Assembly (NCBI RefSeq): GCF_001667315.1
Contig: NZ_LZHT01000015.1
Location: 186,001 to 250,000, forward strand
Length of the DNA stretch: 64,000 nt
Origin: Mycobacterium sp. 852002-10029_SCH5224772
GTDB taxonomy: Bacteria; Actinomycetota; Actinomycetes; Mycobacteriales; Mycobacteriaceae
Reading direction: 5' to 3'
In this document: piece by piece, positions 63,400-64,000 of the stretch
Position numbering within the stretch: the first letter of the stretch is position 1
How the letters are laid out: every line of letters starts with the position of its first letter
Notes under the pieces: generated by a model
What the model was told of the DNA's origin: nothing
What the model saw: the letters and a program-made list of their open reading frames with translations, nothing else
Database searches by the model: none
Position numbers and translations under genes: made by a program

Positions 63400-64000
63400 A
63401 TGTCTGTGCAACTCACACCGAATTTCGGAAACGTGCAAGCCCATTACGACTTGTCTGACGACTTCTTCCGGCTGTTCCTGGATTCCACTCAGACCTACAG
63501 CTGCGCCTATTTCGAACGCGACGACATGACCCTGGAACAGGCGCAGCTCGCCAAGATCGATCTGGCGCTGGGCAAGCTGAAGCTCGAGCCGGGGATGACG
63601 CTGCTGGACATCGGTTGCGGCTGGGGCGGAACCATGCGGCGAGCCATCGAGAAGTACGCCGTCAACGTCGTGGGGCTGACGCTCTCGGAGAATCAGGCCG
63701 AGCACGTGCAGAGGACCTTCGACCAGATGGACACCACCCGGACCCGCCGGGTGCTGCTGGAGGGCTGGGAGAAGTTCCACGAGCCGGTGGACCGCATCGT
63801 CTCGATCGGTGCGTTCGAGCACTTCGGCCGCCAACGCTACGGGCGTTTCTTCAAGATGGCCTACAACGCGCTGCCGCCCGGCGGAATCATGTTGCTGCAC
63901 ACCATCGTTCGGCCGTCCTTCAAAGAAGCCCGGGCCAAGGGCCTAAGGTTGACCCACGAGATCGTTGAGTTCTCGAAATTCATCCTCGCCGAGATTTTTC
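63400..64000 (+). CDS. pcaA: Mycolic acid cyclopropane synthase PcaA (3' end outside window)
   Basis: The first 200 residues of a SAM-dependent cyclopropane synthase; the gene runs off the window end. The start MSVQLTPNFGNVQAHYDLSD is almost identical to that of PcaA (Rv0470c). SAM loop LLDIGCGWGGTMRRA, LTLSENQAEHVQ and SIGAFEHFGRQRYGRFF follow; the lack of the FADGAG insertion separates it from CmaA2. It makes the proximal cis-cyclopropane of alpha-mycolates. About 190 bases with no gene separate it from madR. Missed by simple ORF listing because it has no stop in the window. Confidence 0.92.
   Translation, partial: MSVQLTPNFGNVQAHYDLSDDFFRLFLDSTQTYSCAYFERDDMTLEQAQLAKIDLALGKLKLEPGMTLLDIGCGWGGTMRRAIEKYAVNVVGLTLSENQAEHVQRTFDQMDTTRTRRVLLEGWEKFHEPVDRIVSIGAFEHFGRQRYGRFFKMAYNALPPGGIMLLHTIVRPSFKEARAKGLRLTHEIVEFSKFILAEIF

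Overview
The window is a high-G+C, densely packed mycobacterial chromosome segment. Gene order matches, in reverse orientation, the M. tuberculosis stretch from about Rv0528 down to Rv0470c: ccdA, hemL, gabP, hemB/cobA-hemD/hemC/hemA, serB1, cmaA2, galE2, proC, regX3-senX3, gpm1, mshA, lprQ, murB, deoC, hbhA, madR, pcaA. The mycolate cyclopropane synthases, mycothiol gene mshA, HbhA and SenX3-RegX3 mark it as Mycobacterium. Several loci absent from this place in M. tuberculosis suggest a non-tuberculous slow grower, perhaps of the M. avium complex; the species is inferred only. No rRNA, tRNA or CRISPR array is seen.

Layout. 1-3431: cytochrome c maturation and haem genes (resB fragment, ccdA, TlpA-like lipoprotein, phosphoglycerate mutase-like protein, hemL), overlapping on the minus strand. 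3535-15062: an accessory metabolic zone with a D-tartrate-dehydratase-like enzyme plus ketopantoate-reductase-like partner, a GabP-type permease, a TetR regulator divergent from two tandem ABC1/UbiB kinases and a P450, and a sulfonate monooxygenase with an MHS transporter. 15063-24726: cell-envelope enzymes (Tat-exported esterase, two acyltransferases, SGNH hydrolase), a giant cyclase/STAND/LuxR regulator and an OprA-type anti-anti-sigma factor. 24723-30672: the tetrapyrrole operon hemA-hemC-cobA/hemD-hemB plus small partners.

30733-34460 is the most notable part: a complete EsxF-EsxE-CpnT toxin module with a candidate immunity gene, placed between the Rv0508-like gene and serB1, where M. tuberculosis has mmpS2-mmpL2. 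The CpnT channel half has normal composition, but the C-terminal NAD-glycohydrolase (TNT-like) tip, the immunity gene and about 540 bases of non-coding sequence are clearly A+T richer. This suggests a horizontally exchanged toxin/immunity cassette.

35005-64000 returns to conserved mycobacterial core: serB1, a HadA-like dehydratase, cmaA2, a PlsC-type acyltransferase, a degenerate GalE-like protein, the 33-residue ribosomal protein bS22-type gene, proC, Ppx, the SenX3-RegX3 phosphate-sensing system, gpm1, mycothiol synthesis, peptidoglycan genes (murB and an L,D-transpeptidase), a nitrilase, deoC, the adhesin HbhA, MadR and the start of pcaA. Two MIRU-like elements sit precisely at stop/start overlaps (senX3/regX3 and mshA/YbjN-domain gene), each flanked by a duplicated gene start. 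Start codons were chosen by ribosome-binding site, overlap with the upstream stop and remembered orthologue lengths. All orthologue statements come from memory, not from a search.
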